This document shows positions 12,401 to 26,891 of a stretch of DNA of 64,000 bases, in pieces. The DNA is taken from positions 12,735,022-12,799,021 of the forward strand of contig OZ022339.1 of the NCBI GenBank assembly GCA_963989245.1. Direction: 5' to 3'. Within the stretch, counting starts at the first letter, position 1, and each line of letters opens with the position of its first letter. The notes beneath the pieces were generated by a model. It had not been told where the DNA came from, did no database searches, and saw only the letters and a list, made by a program, of their open reading frames with translations. A program made the position numbers and the translations under genes. This DNA is from Nansenia antarctica (Eukaryota > Chordata > Actinopteri > Argentiniformes > Microstomatidae).

Positions 12401-15400
12401 AATATACGACACATCCCCCCTCGGACCACCCAGAGGGTGTTCCGAAACTAAACTACCATAAAACAAAAACAAAAACACAAAACCCCACAAACCAACTCAA
12501 AAAAAAAAAAAAAATTTTTTTTTTTTTTTTTTTTAAAATAAAATTAAAAATTAAAAAATAAACAACAACAGACAGAAAAACTACACCAACACACAACACA
12601 AGAAGCACAATAACACAGACCAACCCAGGACCAGTATTAGGAACCAAAGATATCATAAACAAAAAATAGAAAACAACCAATAATAAAAAGAATTTTGAAA
12701 ATAACAATCACAATTAAACTAAACACAGTTTATCATGCACAAATCAATACAGAAACTTCCAACGACCGATGTTTTCTTTGTCCTTGAAGCGTCGGGGTCA
12801 GAGGTTACTAGCACTTGTACCCAGTTGGAGAACAGCCTTTACCGCTGTCTCAGATTGATAACACTTCCATAGTCAGGAGCTTTCCATTTTCGTTGCGCTA
12901 GGAACAGAACCTCTCTCCTAGCTTTGTATAACCACCACATCACTTCTCAACTGACCTCAATCACATACGATATAGAAATAAACAAACAATACACAAATAA
13001 TGACATTCAGTTATCATAACACATAATTTTCCAACAGTAAGCATAGGACAAAGGGAATGCATTAATGCATAGATCTTCACCTCAGGTGAGGACTAGTCTT
13101 CTGAAAAGTTCATTAACGTGGACTGAGTGACTGATTTTCCAAAAACAGTCAATGAGGCCCTGCCTCCTAAGAAAGTCAAAAATCATGTCTGCTATAATAG
13201 GTGCTCCTATCTTGGCAAAATAAGTTTCCCATGCCCCTAAGACCGTTTCCAGCCATGCTATCATCTGCTGTCCATTCCCGTCGTTCCCTTTGATCTGCTG
13301 CTTCACTACCCTATTCATAGTCTTTAATCTTTTCCTAACTGGTCGTCGTCCGTCAGTGTCATTGAGGTTAAGGCAGCCGCCTGGTCCCCTCCCACGCTGA
13401 TCAAGGTCTGGGGAGTCGCCCTCAGCATCATCTGAAGCATGGTGCAGGCACTCGCCAGCATCCCCAGTAGCACAGGTGTCCAGGCTTTGGACACTCCCAG
13501 GCTGGACCTCCAGACTGTCAGCACTCTCTGCTTCGTTGGTTTCTGGTTCATTGGCATCTGGACAGCTTTCCACTGTCCCCTCGGTTTCAGGCACTGCCGG
13601 TAATGTCACTGGCTGTAACACTGGCATTGCCACTGGCTCTGGCAACACCACAGCATCTCCTCGTAGCTCCTCCTTCTCAGGTTCTCTGGGGACCTCGGCA
13701 CCTGTTGGCACAACATCCTGCCTACTCTGTACATCCACCCCCCTGTCCACCACCCGTGGCCCTATTGGGGTAGGGATATGCCCAGACACCACTGGTGTAC
13801 CCACTCTGATGTTGTTTCTCCAACAGACCCCACATTGACCTAAAGCATGGTCAATCTGTTCCATCAAATATGGACTCCAAAACCCATATTTCTTGGTAAT
13901 CTTGCGTCTTACCTCCCCCCTAGCCACATGTGCTAATCCATGAGCTTCCTGTATTAACATGCCTAATAAATCTGAGGGTGCTACAACCAACCCCTCATGA
14001 TTCCTCCATAGACCTGTGTCATCCTGACTTGCCCCCCTTGCTAGCCAAACGCTCTTGTCTAACGTAGTTACTCTACTCTGTAACATCAATAAATCCTCAA
14101 GTGTGACCATGCCCTGTAATTGCTTTTCATGTGTGACCAGAAGACCTTTACCTGCCTTGTCTGCTCCTGTAATGGCTTTGGCTGCATCCTCTGCAGCCCT
14201 GTTACCTTGTGTGACATGTGATGAGTCAGACCTGTGTGTGGCACACTTCACTATAGCTAATTCCTTTGGCTTCATCATGGCTTGTAACAGCTTCATGATC
14301 TGTGCGTGATGCTGTATAGGCGTACCATCAGTTCTCTTAAAACCCCGCCCCCTCCATACAGCTCCATTAAAATGACAAACATTATGTGCATAGGCAGAGT
14401 CGGTGTACACTGTCACTCTCCGTCCGGTTCCCAAGTTGCATGCTTCCGTGAGGGCAATCAATTCAGCCAACTGAGCCGAGCAAGGCTGAGGAACTGCCTC
14501 AGCCTGTTCTACAATAAACTTTGAATTCTGTGCTTTAACTAAGGAATACCCAGCGCACAACGTTTCTCCTACCCCGTAACAAGACCCATCAACCCAATAT
14601 TCTATATCAGCTCCCTTTAAAGGCAAAGCTTGTAGGTCTGTTCTATGCTTAATCACTCTGGCTGTCGATGGAATCTGAACACCGGATGGCACCGTCACCT
14701 GACAACCGTCAGGTGTGCATTTTACTGTACAGTTCAATTGGCATAGAGCATCTCTCCCTAGCAGCCCTGTTGGCGTGTGTTCTGACACAAGTGTTGACAG
14801 AGTTGCTCTCTGTCCCTTGTACTCTAAGTCTACAAGCTCAGTTGTAGGAATCAGCTGTTTAATTCCCTCAAATCCGATTGTCTTCACATATTCTCTAGAC
14901 ATAGGGAGGTGCGTGGCGCCTTCAGGCTTCTGTGTCACCACCAGCTGGCACCTCCCACTCGGATCTTCCGGGCACCCCTATAGGCCAGCTGCTGGGCCTC
15001 CGTAAGGGTTCATCACTCCTGGAGCAGGTGTAGTAGGGGGCCAATATCCTCCTCCTTGGCTCCCCCCTGCGCCCCCCTGGGGCCTGTTGCAGCAGGCACA
15101 GGCTAGATGTCCATTCTGGTCGCACTGGCATGGTTCTAGCATCTCCTTCCCTGCTGCTGTCCATCCCCCTGGTGGTGGTCCTTGGCCAGGCTGTGTGTAC
15201 ATCTGGCATGGAACCGCTTGCACCCCTGGTGGCCCTTGTGGGTATGGATACCCCCCTTGTGGCCCCTGTGGGTAGGACTGGTAAGTAGCAGGATACCCCC
15301 CTTGTGGCCCCTGTGAGTAGGACTGGTAAGTAGCAGTCTGCACTCCAGGTGGCTGTTGCTGTGGGGCTAAAGCCTGCACTCCCTCTATGTTCCTCTCGCT

Positions 15401-18400
15401 TTCAGTCAATTGCAAATGAGTCAATATTCTGAGGGATTCTTCGTCTCGTGCCTTCTGTATCTGAATGTTCTTTCGATATAACTCCACGTGATGAGCTACG
15501 TGGTCTATATAAACAGCTTTGTTCATGTGTCGTAGCCCCACCACTTCTGCTAGCTTATCCTTAACTGGGGTAGGAAGCCCTTCTTGTATTTTTTCCCTGA
15601 TTATGGATTTTTCTAAGGGGTTATCTTCAGCGTCTTTCCCTGTCACACTTCTCCATTGAGAGTGCATACGGGCAATATAACCCCTGGGATTCTCATCCCC
15701 CCCCAGTGGCTTCACAATGATATTGTCTGGGTGAATGTGAGTAGGGTAGGTCTCTCTGATTGCTTTCCACAGCCTGCCTCTGTTTGCTGCGAAGAGCTCT
15801 GGATCATAAACTGATGTATTGATATATCTATGAAGTCCTGCCTTCATCAATATTTCCTGCATTGTATCCAATCCTGCAATAGAAGCTAAGAGTCTTTTCA
15901 GGTCTCCCATCGCGACCTGCGTTCCTGTCAGTATCACGTCGACCCCTCGCGTCCACGAATGTCCTCCCTCTTGAAGAACTGGGAGTTTCTCGATTACTTC
16001 AGACAAATCTGTATGATGCCACGGATGATATTCCATCTTGTTACCCCGAATCAGCACTGGACAGTTCTTTAATGTATTTGATGACATTCGGTGACAATCT
16101 CCCTCTTTCTCCGGGCGTCTTCTCCCACCTTTCCTTTCGGCTGTGGCTATCCTCTTCCTGACCTGCGCGTTGTAGCCTCCATCTGCATTGTCGTCATCAC
16201 TTGAGTCTGCACTGCCATCTTCGCTGTCATCTTCCTCGTCACTCCTGTCGTCCCCTTTTCCCCTTGGCTCCTTCTTCTTCTTCTGGGAATGATCCTCCAG
16301 TGCCTTAGCATATGGAGGGGGACTGGAGGCAGGACACTGAGCTATTTTCTGTCCCTCTACCTTAAATAGATCTAAAATAGCTAACTCTAACTTGCGTTTC
16401 TCTGATCTAATCTTTCCTCTTTGATGTGCTTTGTGCCCATTGATAAGTATTTCCAATGTTGCAATTAATTGTAAATTAATGCTGCCCTCTTTCGGCCACG
16501 GCTGTTCAATGTATGCCCAACGGCTATTCCATTTCGTTGACATTTTGCTAATTTCCCTAACAAGAGGATTCATTTTTTCCACTATAGCCATAGGGGATAA
16601 CGTAGCCAACATTCCACGATGTTCACTAATATCTTTTAACAGCTTCGTGGAATTCGACCCCATTCTACTTGTTCAATATGCTGACAATATTCTATATTAG
16701 ATAAGGTGTACGCTTCTTACAACCCACCTTATTTTGTCTTGTTTGCTAAACAAATGCTAGTCCAATATAACTGTATTAACCATCCCCACAAAAACCCTGC
16801 AACTTCAGAATAACAGACTTGCCTCTTGTGTATGTCAGTGCAGTATTAACTTAAATCTAATAGCTGTGTAAGTACTTTATACTTAAATGTGTTTCCTAAT
16901 TGTTTATGAATGTGTCACTTAATTACTCATTCAATACTAATTACAGTTCTGGTCAACACAATTATTAAATCACAAAAGCTGGTCACACCTAAGTATTCAC
17001 TGATCCACAAAAACCCTTTTACTGCTCAACTATCAAATATGTACTATTCTGCTATTCCTTAATCAAACACTGTGGAAATGACCTAACTAAAATAAAAGAT
17101 GTAAATTACAAATATTAATCACAACCTGTAAAGAAATCGACTTGTCATTGGGAAGGAATAAAATGATTAATTATTCATTACAATCTGTAAGGAAATCGAA
17201 TGTATCGGACTGTTTCATCGACCTCAGCTGTATCTCCCTGAGGATTTAGTGTTTTAAAATGTATTGTCGTATTTCGACCAGCAGATGGAGCTGTGCTCCG
17301 GCTAACGCGCATCGATTGCGCATGCGCCAACTCTTAGCCAAGGCTATGAATGTTTTAACCGTAACTCTAAACTATTTAAAACACCCCGAGATCAATTCAC
17401 TATATCTCTATCTTTTCTCTATCAATACTAGTCTATGTGTATGGTTTTATCGCTATCTTTAAGAGATGAGCACTGAAAATCCATCAAACTCAGGCTCCCC
17501 TCTAAAGGAATGTTCCACTGTGTGTCTGCGCTTTTTGCAAAGCAGAAAGAGGGAAGGGCTTTATTGTTCTTGAAAGCCCACGGCCGTATTGGGGCCTGCT
17601 TAAAACAATCTCTTTAACACAACTTGTTTTCATAAACGATTACTTTTCACGACACAGCAATATCTTTCAATCCAGTTAAACCACTATTTATCTCATTCAA
17701 ATATTCTACGTTCACGCTTCCCTCACAAAGATGGCGTCTAAGAATAGACTCTCTGACACACTGCAAATGGCGTCTAAATGCAAATGGCGTCTAAACTCCG
17801 CTGAAAGTACACTGCAACACCCTCATAAAAATGGCGTCTAAGAATAGACTCTCTGACACACTGCAAATGGCGTCTAAACTCCGCTGAAAGTACACTGCAA
17901 CACAATGGCGTCCTTCCAAACAGACAAAAGAGCCTCACATGTTCTTCACTGCTACAATATAAAACAGACTACCCAGTCCTCCAACACATAAACACAACCT
18001 CACCGAATTTTACACGGACACACACACGATATTCCAATACCGTACAAACAAATCACATACCATCAAACACTATATTTTACAAAAAAACGGGCTTCCAAGT
18101 CCGGCTCTCACCACCCACCCATCAAAGATTTATGAAAAGTTTGCTTCTATTCCAACAAGATTACCGTTACACAGATTCTTTTGACTATAACTTATCTGAG
18201 ATTTACAGCCTATTTTAAACACACCAATCGACTAGAGAGAGATTTCTGCAGAAAATCTACCTTTTTCGTCGAATTGAAGAGTCCGCACAATACTGTAAAT
18301 TAAGTTATATTAAACTCCGTCGCTTGCTCGCCATTTACTGTCGTGTATTCTTATTGATTATGAATCAAAGAACCGTTAGTTTAAGACAATTTAATTAGTT

Positions 18401-19761
18401 ACAGGCAGATTCATACATTACATGCGTTCTCCATGGACATCAGGGTGGGAAGAGAGCGCTCTGCCTCTGTCTCTCCCCCTTCCCTTTCAGAGGGGAGGGG
18501 CCAGCGTGTGTGTGTGTCTTTGCCCAACCCCCAGGTCTCTGATAGCTGGTCCAGGGGCCATCTGTTAATGATCAGTGTGTGTGTGTGTATGTGTGTGTGT
18601 TTAAAATATACTACATATTCATACATAGATCATACATACTACAGAAATATACGACACTTGGTACAATGGAACTAACGGGAATAGTCTGAAAAGTGCAAGC
18701 CCGCCCATCTACCACTCCAGGCAGGCTCAATCAAACCAAAGTATTCCAGAAAATAAACCAAAGAAACCCATGTTTCCCACACCTCTCCCTCCCCATAGTG
18801 GTAACTTTGGGCAGGTGCGGGCGGTGCGGGAGCGCTCCTCGGGAGTCCGCTGGGCCGGGAAATTCCTGAAGCTGCGGAGGAGCGCCAGCAGCCAGCTGGG
18901 TATGGAGAGGAGGGACGTGGAGAGAGAGGTGGAGATCCTGCAGGCGCTGCAGCACGCCAACGTCATGGCGCTAAGGGACGTGTTCGAGAGCCGCGCCGAG
19001 GTGGTGCTCATCGTGGAGCTGTGAGTATAGGATGGAGGGATGGAGAAAAGGAGATGGAGGATGGGGAGGAGAGGGTGTTGGGTGGAAAGAGTGAGGTGTT
19101 TGAGAGGAGGTGTTCATTCACAGCTTATTGTGGAGCTGTGAATGAAGTGGGATGTGATGAAGGGATGGAGAAGGAGGCACGAAGTGCTGCAACATGTCAA
19201 CGTTATGGCAACAAAGCCCAACTTCTGTATCCACTGCGTGTTAGGAGCCTGTCTAGAAGCCTGTCTAGGAGCCTGTCTGTCTTTCTCTCTGCCTGTCCGA
19301 TTATGGGATCTGTCTATCTGGCCCAATTGTTTAAAACTTTTGATCTGGATTCCGATTCTTTGATCCAGGATTGATCCAGGATCAGATCTTTTTTCTTTCT
19401 TTTTTTTCTGATCAGGATCAGCCAGCTCGATTTGATCCTCGATCAGAGAAAAGAATCGGGATCAATCTGATCCAGATTAAGTTTTGAACAACTGGTTAAG
19501 GTTACTCCCATAGATTAGATTAGAAAAGAAAAGATTAGAAAAGAAAAAAAATAGGAAAATGTAGGCAATGAAAAATTAAAAGGGCAAAGACCATAGGGAG
19601 TTAGAGAGACTTTGTAGGAAAGAAAGAGATAAAACTAGACTGGTGTTACTTCCAAGTGATGTTAGTCTAGAAGGAAAACTGATATGGGGCGAAAGTGAGA
19701 CTCTGGATCAGAACAAAGCTGGATGACGTGTTTGGTACAGTGACAGGGTCTGTCTCTGTTG

Positions 19762-19800
<39 letters not shown>

Positions 19801-20121
19801 GTTTTGTGGTGGTCTGTTGTATATCGCATGGGTGTCAGACATGATTGCTCATAATGTGCAGATGCAATCATGCCGTGTCACATGTGTGTGCCTGTCTGTG
19901 TGACGTGTGTCTGTGTGTCTGCCCCCTCAGGACACAGTGGGTATGATAGAAAACATTGTGTGGATCACCTCACCTATCCTGTTTAATAGGAAGACAACGA
20001 GAATCAACTATCATTACTACCTCTAATCTTAACAGCCAGACACTGGCTCCCTATGGCCCCGCCCACTTCCTATAAATATAGCAGCAATGCAGAGATCCAC
20101 ACATGTGTGAGACATACACAC

Positions 20122-20157
<36 letters not shown>

Positions 20158-20222
20158 ACACACATAGAGTCACAAATGCAATCTAATGTAATCAGAATAA
20201 GTGTGCCGACTGAGGTTGTTTC

Positions 20223-20258
<36 letters not shown>

Positions 20259-22119
20259 ATTGAGGGAGTGAGGGAGTGAGTTTGTGCCTTTGTGCTGGTT
20301 CAGTACTTGTCTGAGCTGTTAATGGAGCGGCCTGTATAGACAGACAGAACTATTGACTTTCCTTGTAATCAGTAAGCAGCACTAATACAATCAACTTCCC
20401 ATATTTTCTCTCTCTCTCTCTCTCCCTCTCTCTCTTTCTCTCTCTCTCTTTGTCACCCTCACCTTCCCCTCTCCTTCCCTCACTACGCCCCCTCCCTCCT
20501 CTCCATGCCACAGTATCAGCGGAGGGGAGCTGTTAGACTTCATAGTGGCGAAAGAGAACCTGTCAGAGGAAGAGGCCATCGAGTTCCTCAAGCAGATCCT
20601 GAAGGGAGTGGGCTTCATGCACAGCAAACGCATCGCCCACTTTGACCTCAAGGTGAGAGGGGCACACACAGGGGGCGCATGGTCCTCACTTCCTCTGTCC
20701 TCACATCTGTCCTCACACCCTCTGTCCTCACACCCTCTGTCCTCACATCCAAATCACGATCAAATAAAGAGTCACTAGAATGGGGGAAATGTGCTTTTAG
20801 TAAAGAAAATGTAGTGATGAACATGGGCAGGAAATAAATCAGCAAGAGAAAAGGAGCACAACAAGGAGCATTCGAGAAAGTAAATGTTTTCAACATATCA
20901 AAAGCAAAGGTAAGTAGTATAAAGTATAAAGTAAACACACAGAGTAAAAAACAAATAAAGACCAATAACAATACTGTTCCTACTACTACGTAGTAGGAAC
21001 ACTAATAATAATAATAATAATCACCCCATCTGCTCGTACCCTCCCACCCCTCTTGGCAGTTATATTATGATCCAATCCTTTTGAGAAGGGAGCGAAGACA
21101 GACAATTGGGACGCAATCACAGAAAAAGGGGAGATTTAATGGGTGTAGAAATTAGAGGTATTATAGACAAATGGGAAGGTGGTTCCCCCTATCTGGTGTG
21201 ACCTACTAGGTTCAAATCATGGTCTTGTAGCTGGTGTGACCTACTAGGTTCAAACCGTGGTCTTCCATTAGACTGTGTTAGCCCGTGGAGCTAAAGCCCA
21301 GGCATTAGTTCTGGGAGCTAATGCAAGTCTTCGGATCTCAGGCAAGGTCCGTTATTATCATCCTACTGTGCTGTGGTACTGTACTGTGGTTCACTGAACC
21401 ACCTCCACTACATGTTTATTAAACTTCGGACACTCTTCTGACACCTTGATATTTTACATTGTTGAACGCTTCACGTAAGTAACAAGTGTTTCTCCTCTCT
21501 GTTCAGCCAGAGAATATCATGCTGGTTGATAAGACAGTGCCACACCCCCACATCAAAATCATTGATTTTGGGCTGGCCCACCGCTTCACACCGGGGGACG
21601 AGTACAGAAGTCTCTGGGGTACCCCGGAGTACATTGGTAAGTGGAACAACCCACATTCTCACAATGGTCACATGAACAATTAGAAGTCTATGTCTGATGT
21701 GGGTGTTTTCAGTGGTCTTAGAACATTTAATTGTGTACGGTATGTGTGATTGAGGAGCATGCGAGCGTGTATGTTTGATGTGTCTACTGGCTTTTGTGTC
21801 TTTCTTTCTGTCTGTCTGTCGGGCCTTATAGGATGACAGTTACAATATTAATTTTAATTAATTTTGACATTTAGCAGACGCTTTTAATCCAAAGCGATTT
21901 ACAATTACGGTACGAATTACAGGGACATTCCCCCTGGAGTAACTGAGGGCAAAGTGCCTTACTCAAGGGCACACTAGTAGTGGTGTGGTTTCAGGCGGGA
22001 TTTGAACTCAACCTTCCGATCACAAGTCCAACTCACTATCCACTAGACCACCACTACCCCAATATGCGGTTGGCAAAGACATTTTGGCAATGTATTGTCA
22101 ATAGCAAAGCATATCTACT

Positions 22120-22157
<38 letters not shown>

Positions 22158-25100
22158 GGTTGTGAGGTTGAGAGTGGTATAGTTGGGTGTTGAAGTGGTT
22201 GAGAGTGGCTTCAGTGGGGTAGAACTGGTAGCCAAGAGAGTGCATTGTTGAGTAATCAGAATGTGTTCTGCAGGTTTCCTGTTGTTTTTATATAAGAGTC
22301 CGGAAAGTTCCACGGCAGTTGCAGTAACAAAAGGGCTCTAGGAATGTTGGCCTAAAATCAACATTCCACCATGTTAACCAGATGAGACGATTTGGGGCTA
22401 CAGAAAGCATGTTGAAGAACAATATGTGGACTTGTTTAAGCAATCTCTCTTTATGTCTATCTGTCAGTCTTTATTTAGCTTGAACCTTGCGAAACCTGCG
22501 CAGGTTGTCATGGAGACAACAAACGGGTAGTGGTGGTGGTTATGGACAGGATGTGACGTCAGAGCGTGCGGTGTGGGAGCAGGGGGTAGTGAGAGAAGGC
22601 TTCTGGCTAGGTGAGAAGTTTACATAGGCCCAGCAGGAAATGCAGGGGGGAACATGTTACAACTGAGTCACAGAAACACTGTAACAATTCTGCAGTAGAA
22701 TGAACCCATATCTCTCTATCTATTTGTCTGTCTTGTGTGCAATATTGTGCAATAGACATGTGTGTGCATCTTACAGTGTTACTCAAATACAATGAGCTGC
22801 TGTATCTGTGGCAGTTGCAGAACAAAAGAACAAAAGTCATTCACGCTTCTACCTGCTACCGACCTGTATGGTCGAAGGGGGTGAACCACATGTTTCTCTC
22901 TTAACACTCTTTCATTTCCTTTCTCACTGTTATACAAATATATAATTTTGTCAGTTCTTATCCCTTTTGCACATTCATGCAAAACATTACAAATGTTGGA
23001 ACATACAAATTTTTTTAGCACCTACCATTTCTACACAGTTTATATGACAACAATAACATTTGTCCAGAAATATTAGTTTCTAATATCAGAGTTGAAAACA
23101 AGTAATTTCTCCATGCGTGTTTCTCTAAATGGTACACATACAGGGCTCAGCCACAGGGGAAGGTCCAGGACACCTGACAGTCTGGTCTTTTAGAAAGGCA
23201 TTTGATGCAAATCTAGGTTATATTATATTATACAACAGTTAGTTCCGACCAAGTCATTTGATTGGATTTGATTGGACAAGAGGCATTCCATGAGTGCTGA
23301 TATACAGTATAACAGCACTGGGACTTTATGTATCACTCCGCCGCACAGATGTTCTACTAAATGACCGTTAATTAGACTACATGTTTGTGTTCAGGTTACT
23401 AGGCAACAGTCCATTTGAAGTTCAGTTGCGGGACTATTTTTTGTTTATTTTTATGATTAAATAAACAAACAAATCATAATCTGTTGTCGCTTATTACTGT
23501 TAACTAATAAATGGCGCTGTAGAACTGTTGTATAAAAGCAATATCACACTCAAGGTCGTGCTGTTATACTGAATATCAGCACGGCTGTGATTGCCTGCGG
23601 CCTCGTACCTATGACCGAATCACAGCTCACAGCACTTACTTGTTCTGTGTTCATATTATGGCCATCTGACTCCACAGGCTGGGGTGTGTTATTTGGCATC
23701 ATGGAGGCTTCTTCAAAACTTTAATTTCTCCCAGGAAAATGTGGTTGCTAGCTATGGTATCAGGTCCCTCCCTGGCAGCTCTACTGTAGCCTACAGACAC
23801 TGTCAGTGCCTTACAGAACCAATGCTTTTTACAAAATGATGTGCTTACCAAACTGTACACAGTGAGGGTGACTTTCGGCCTTGTTTAACTGCATGACCGA
23901 CACTCATGTTGCAGAGTAGATTGTTTTAATTTCTCTTCATCTCTTGGTTCTTAATCCTGCCCTATCCATTATCACCATTATTACAGTATTGCTCTGTATT
24001 GGGTATTGGGTATGATTGTGTTAGACTTTTAATGGTCCATTATCACCATTTTTGCACAGATTTGGGAAACTAAGGTTCTGTGTACTAAAACGAACAAATA
24101 CAAGAGAGGGACGAGTCAACAACACATTTTAAGTATGATTTGTCAGAATATGAACTTTTACAACTAGTGCACAGATAAATGTGCAATGAATAATGACATT
24201 TCTGCTATTTCACTCCTCCCCCCATCCTCACTCCCTCCCAGCCCCTGAGGTGATCAACTATGAACCCCTGAGTGAGGCCGCTGACATGTGGTAAACCATT
24301 TTACATGTTACTATGAGCAAATAGGTGCATTATACTGACAAATTAAACTATATTAATTTTCATTTGTATCTTAAGTTGTTCATAAGACAAAGAGGGATAC
24401 CATAGGCCCTAACACTCCTGGATTAACCATGCAGTAGTCATAGTTGTGGTAGGCTAGATGTAGTTCTTCTTGTTTTGAATACAGTCTTTCATTACTCTTT
24501 GTATCTCTTGTCTATACAGGAGTATTGGCGTCATAACCTACATATTGTGAGTATCCAAAGATAAGCTGACAGGTTGAACTTCACTGTGGATGCAGTATTA
24601 CAGTGTTAGCTAGTATCTAGCTCCCTAATGTCTCCCTAACACCACCCTATTTTACAGGTTGAGTGGCATGTCCCCTTTTCAAGGAGATAATGATGATGAG
24701 ACACTACTGAACATTGTGGGGATGAACTACGAGTTTGAGGAGAACTCTTTCAGCCAGACCAGTGTCATGGCCAAAGACTTTATTGAAAAACTGCTGGTTA
24801 AAGACCCAATGTAATCAAACAATCTATTACTCATATTTTGATATAATTTATATGTGACACGGTCCGGTCATTTGGGCCGCAAGTCGGCAACCAATCAAAA
24901 TGTTCCGACTTTTATTTTGAAACACGGAAATACTTTTCAAAGTTTTTGAAAATCACAACACGAACTCGCTAGTCAAGCCAAAATACTGCAATGCAATGGA
25001 TTCAGTGAGTAATTCCCACTACTACCTAGTTAACTATAACACTACTTTACATTGTCAGCAGGCTCACAAAACAAGCTGTGTTAGTTGATAAGCGAGTGTG

Positions 25101-26834
25101 TCATTATAAAAAATGTGTTAACATTTTTCGAAAGAAAAGTCCGAACATCAAATCAGATGCTGACTTGCGGACCGATTGACCAGACCGTGTCACATATGAT
25201 TACAATACATTTGTTGATTAATATCAGTACACATCTGTATGGTACTAGTAATTCTGTGATTATCTCCTCAAACAGAGAGAGAATGACAGCAGAGGAATGT
25301 CTACTACACCTTTGGATCAAGGTGAGAGAATAGAGTTTGTGAATGTGATACAATAATGCACAATTAGTTGGAACACGGTGAAGAGACTAAGTATGGGCCC
25401 TGTGTTTACTCTCTGTATAGTCTCTGCAAAATGGCTGCATCATATTATTAAATATATTAAATGATATGATATTCCCTTGTGCTTTAGCACAACCTCACCA
25501 CAGCCTAACTTCAAAGTTCAACTGTGTTTGCTGGGTATAGCCAATATTTTCTCCATGTAGTTGAGTAATAGAATTCGTTTGGAATTGTGGATTTATTTTG
25601 TCAGATTTTTTTTTTAAAGAAAAAAACGAAATATGCTATGTGACTCATCTGGTGTTGGGTTTGTGTGCTACGTTGTAGGACTCTTGCCTTCATCTCCCCC
25701 AAGAGGCCCCAGTGGGACGTCACTCACCGCCTGGCCCTCTTCCCCTGATGAATGACATGCCATCTCCTCCCGGTGTAGTCTTCCCTCCTATACCGGTCCG
25801 ACTGCGCCACCATGCTCTTTGTGGCAATACAACACCCATAGGTGGAATTCACATGGGCTCCTCTCACATGGGCTCCCTAACCCTCATGTCTGGCTTCCCA
25901 GCCGGCCGGCCTTCACCCCCTCCACGCCCGTTGCCTAAGCGCCCCGGCCCTTGCCTTCCAGATCCGGGTAATCTTGAATGTCTCGAACCAGAGCTAATAA
26001 AGGCAGTGCTTCTCATGAAAAGTTTACAGGAAGAAGAGAGGGTACTGGAAGGATTAAGGAGGATGATGGAAGAGGATACTAAAGAGGAGGACCACATAAA
26101 GGTTGTTAAGAGAGAAAACCTTTTCAATCAAAAAGAAGCAACATTAATGAAAGAAGAGGAGAAAAGGAAAAAAAGAGAGAAATCGAGGAATGAGATACTT
26201 CTACAGTGTAGGATGCTGGAAGAGGAGAAAACGAAAGAAAGAGAGAAAAAGAAGAATGAGATACTTCTACAGTGTAGGATGCTGGAAGAGGATACTAAAG
26301 AGGAGGACCACATAAAGGTTGTTAAGAGAGAAAACCTTTTCAATCAAAAAGAAGCAACATTAATGAAAGAAGAGGAGAAAAGGAAAGAAAGAGATAAAAA
26401 GAAGAATGAGATACTTCTACAGTTAAGGAGGGGTAGAAAAAAGAGGAATTCTTCGTTTCCACGACGCCCCCTTTCGGTATGTTAGCTTTGTCTTCTCTTT
26501 CCATTTAATAATAATAATAATAATATCTTATATCTAATAATGGTATTCATGTTAATATTATTAATATCTAATGTATCTTTTAATGTTAGTTGATGAATCT
26601 ATATATTTGTATATATTTGCATATTTACTTAAATCGTATAGTATATTTTATATTATTTAGTTATTTTGTTTATCTTTGTGGACTGTATGGCTTATTCTTG
26701 TTTTATTAAGTAGTTTATATTATTGCTATTGTGTTTTATTGATTACTATTGTTTTTTTTGTTTTTTTATGCTGTGTGGATATTTTAAAGCACTTCGAGCT
26801 GCAAAGTTTGCAGGAAAAGTGCTTTTCAAATAAA

Positions 26835-26891
<57 letters not shown>

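Larger units (their letters stand above)
12094..18656 (-). mobile_element. Gammaretrovirus-like ERV, antisense in kinase intron 1
   Basis: Two 318-base LTRs (12094-12411 and 18339-18656), nearly identical by eye, begin TGTCG and end CGACA. They are flanked by the 4-base target duplication CTTG (12090-12093 and 18657-18660). On the minus strand the order is 5' LTR, a ~1.7-kb leader, gag, amber codon, shortened pol ORF, A/T-rich spacer, polypurine tract, 3' LTR. Reverse transcriptase, the integrase catalytic core and env were not found. The close LTR match suggests a recent insertion, but the copy could only move with help from another element. Confidence 0.93.

Noticed and set aside
13476..15275. 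Plus-strand open frames across the ERV
   Set aside because: Antisense shadows of gag and pol, with no retroviral or host motifs.
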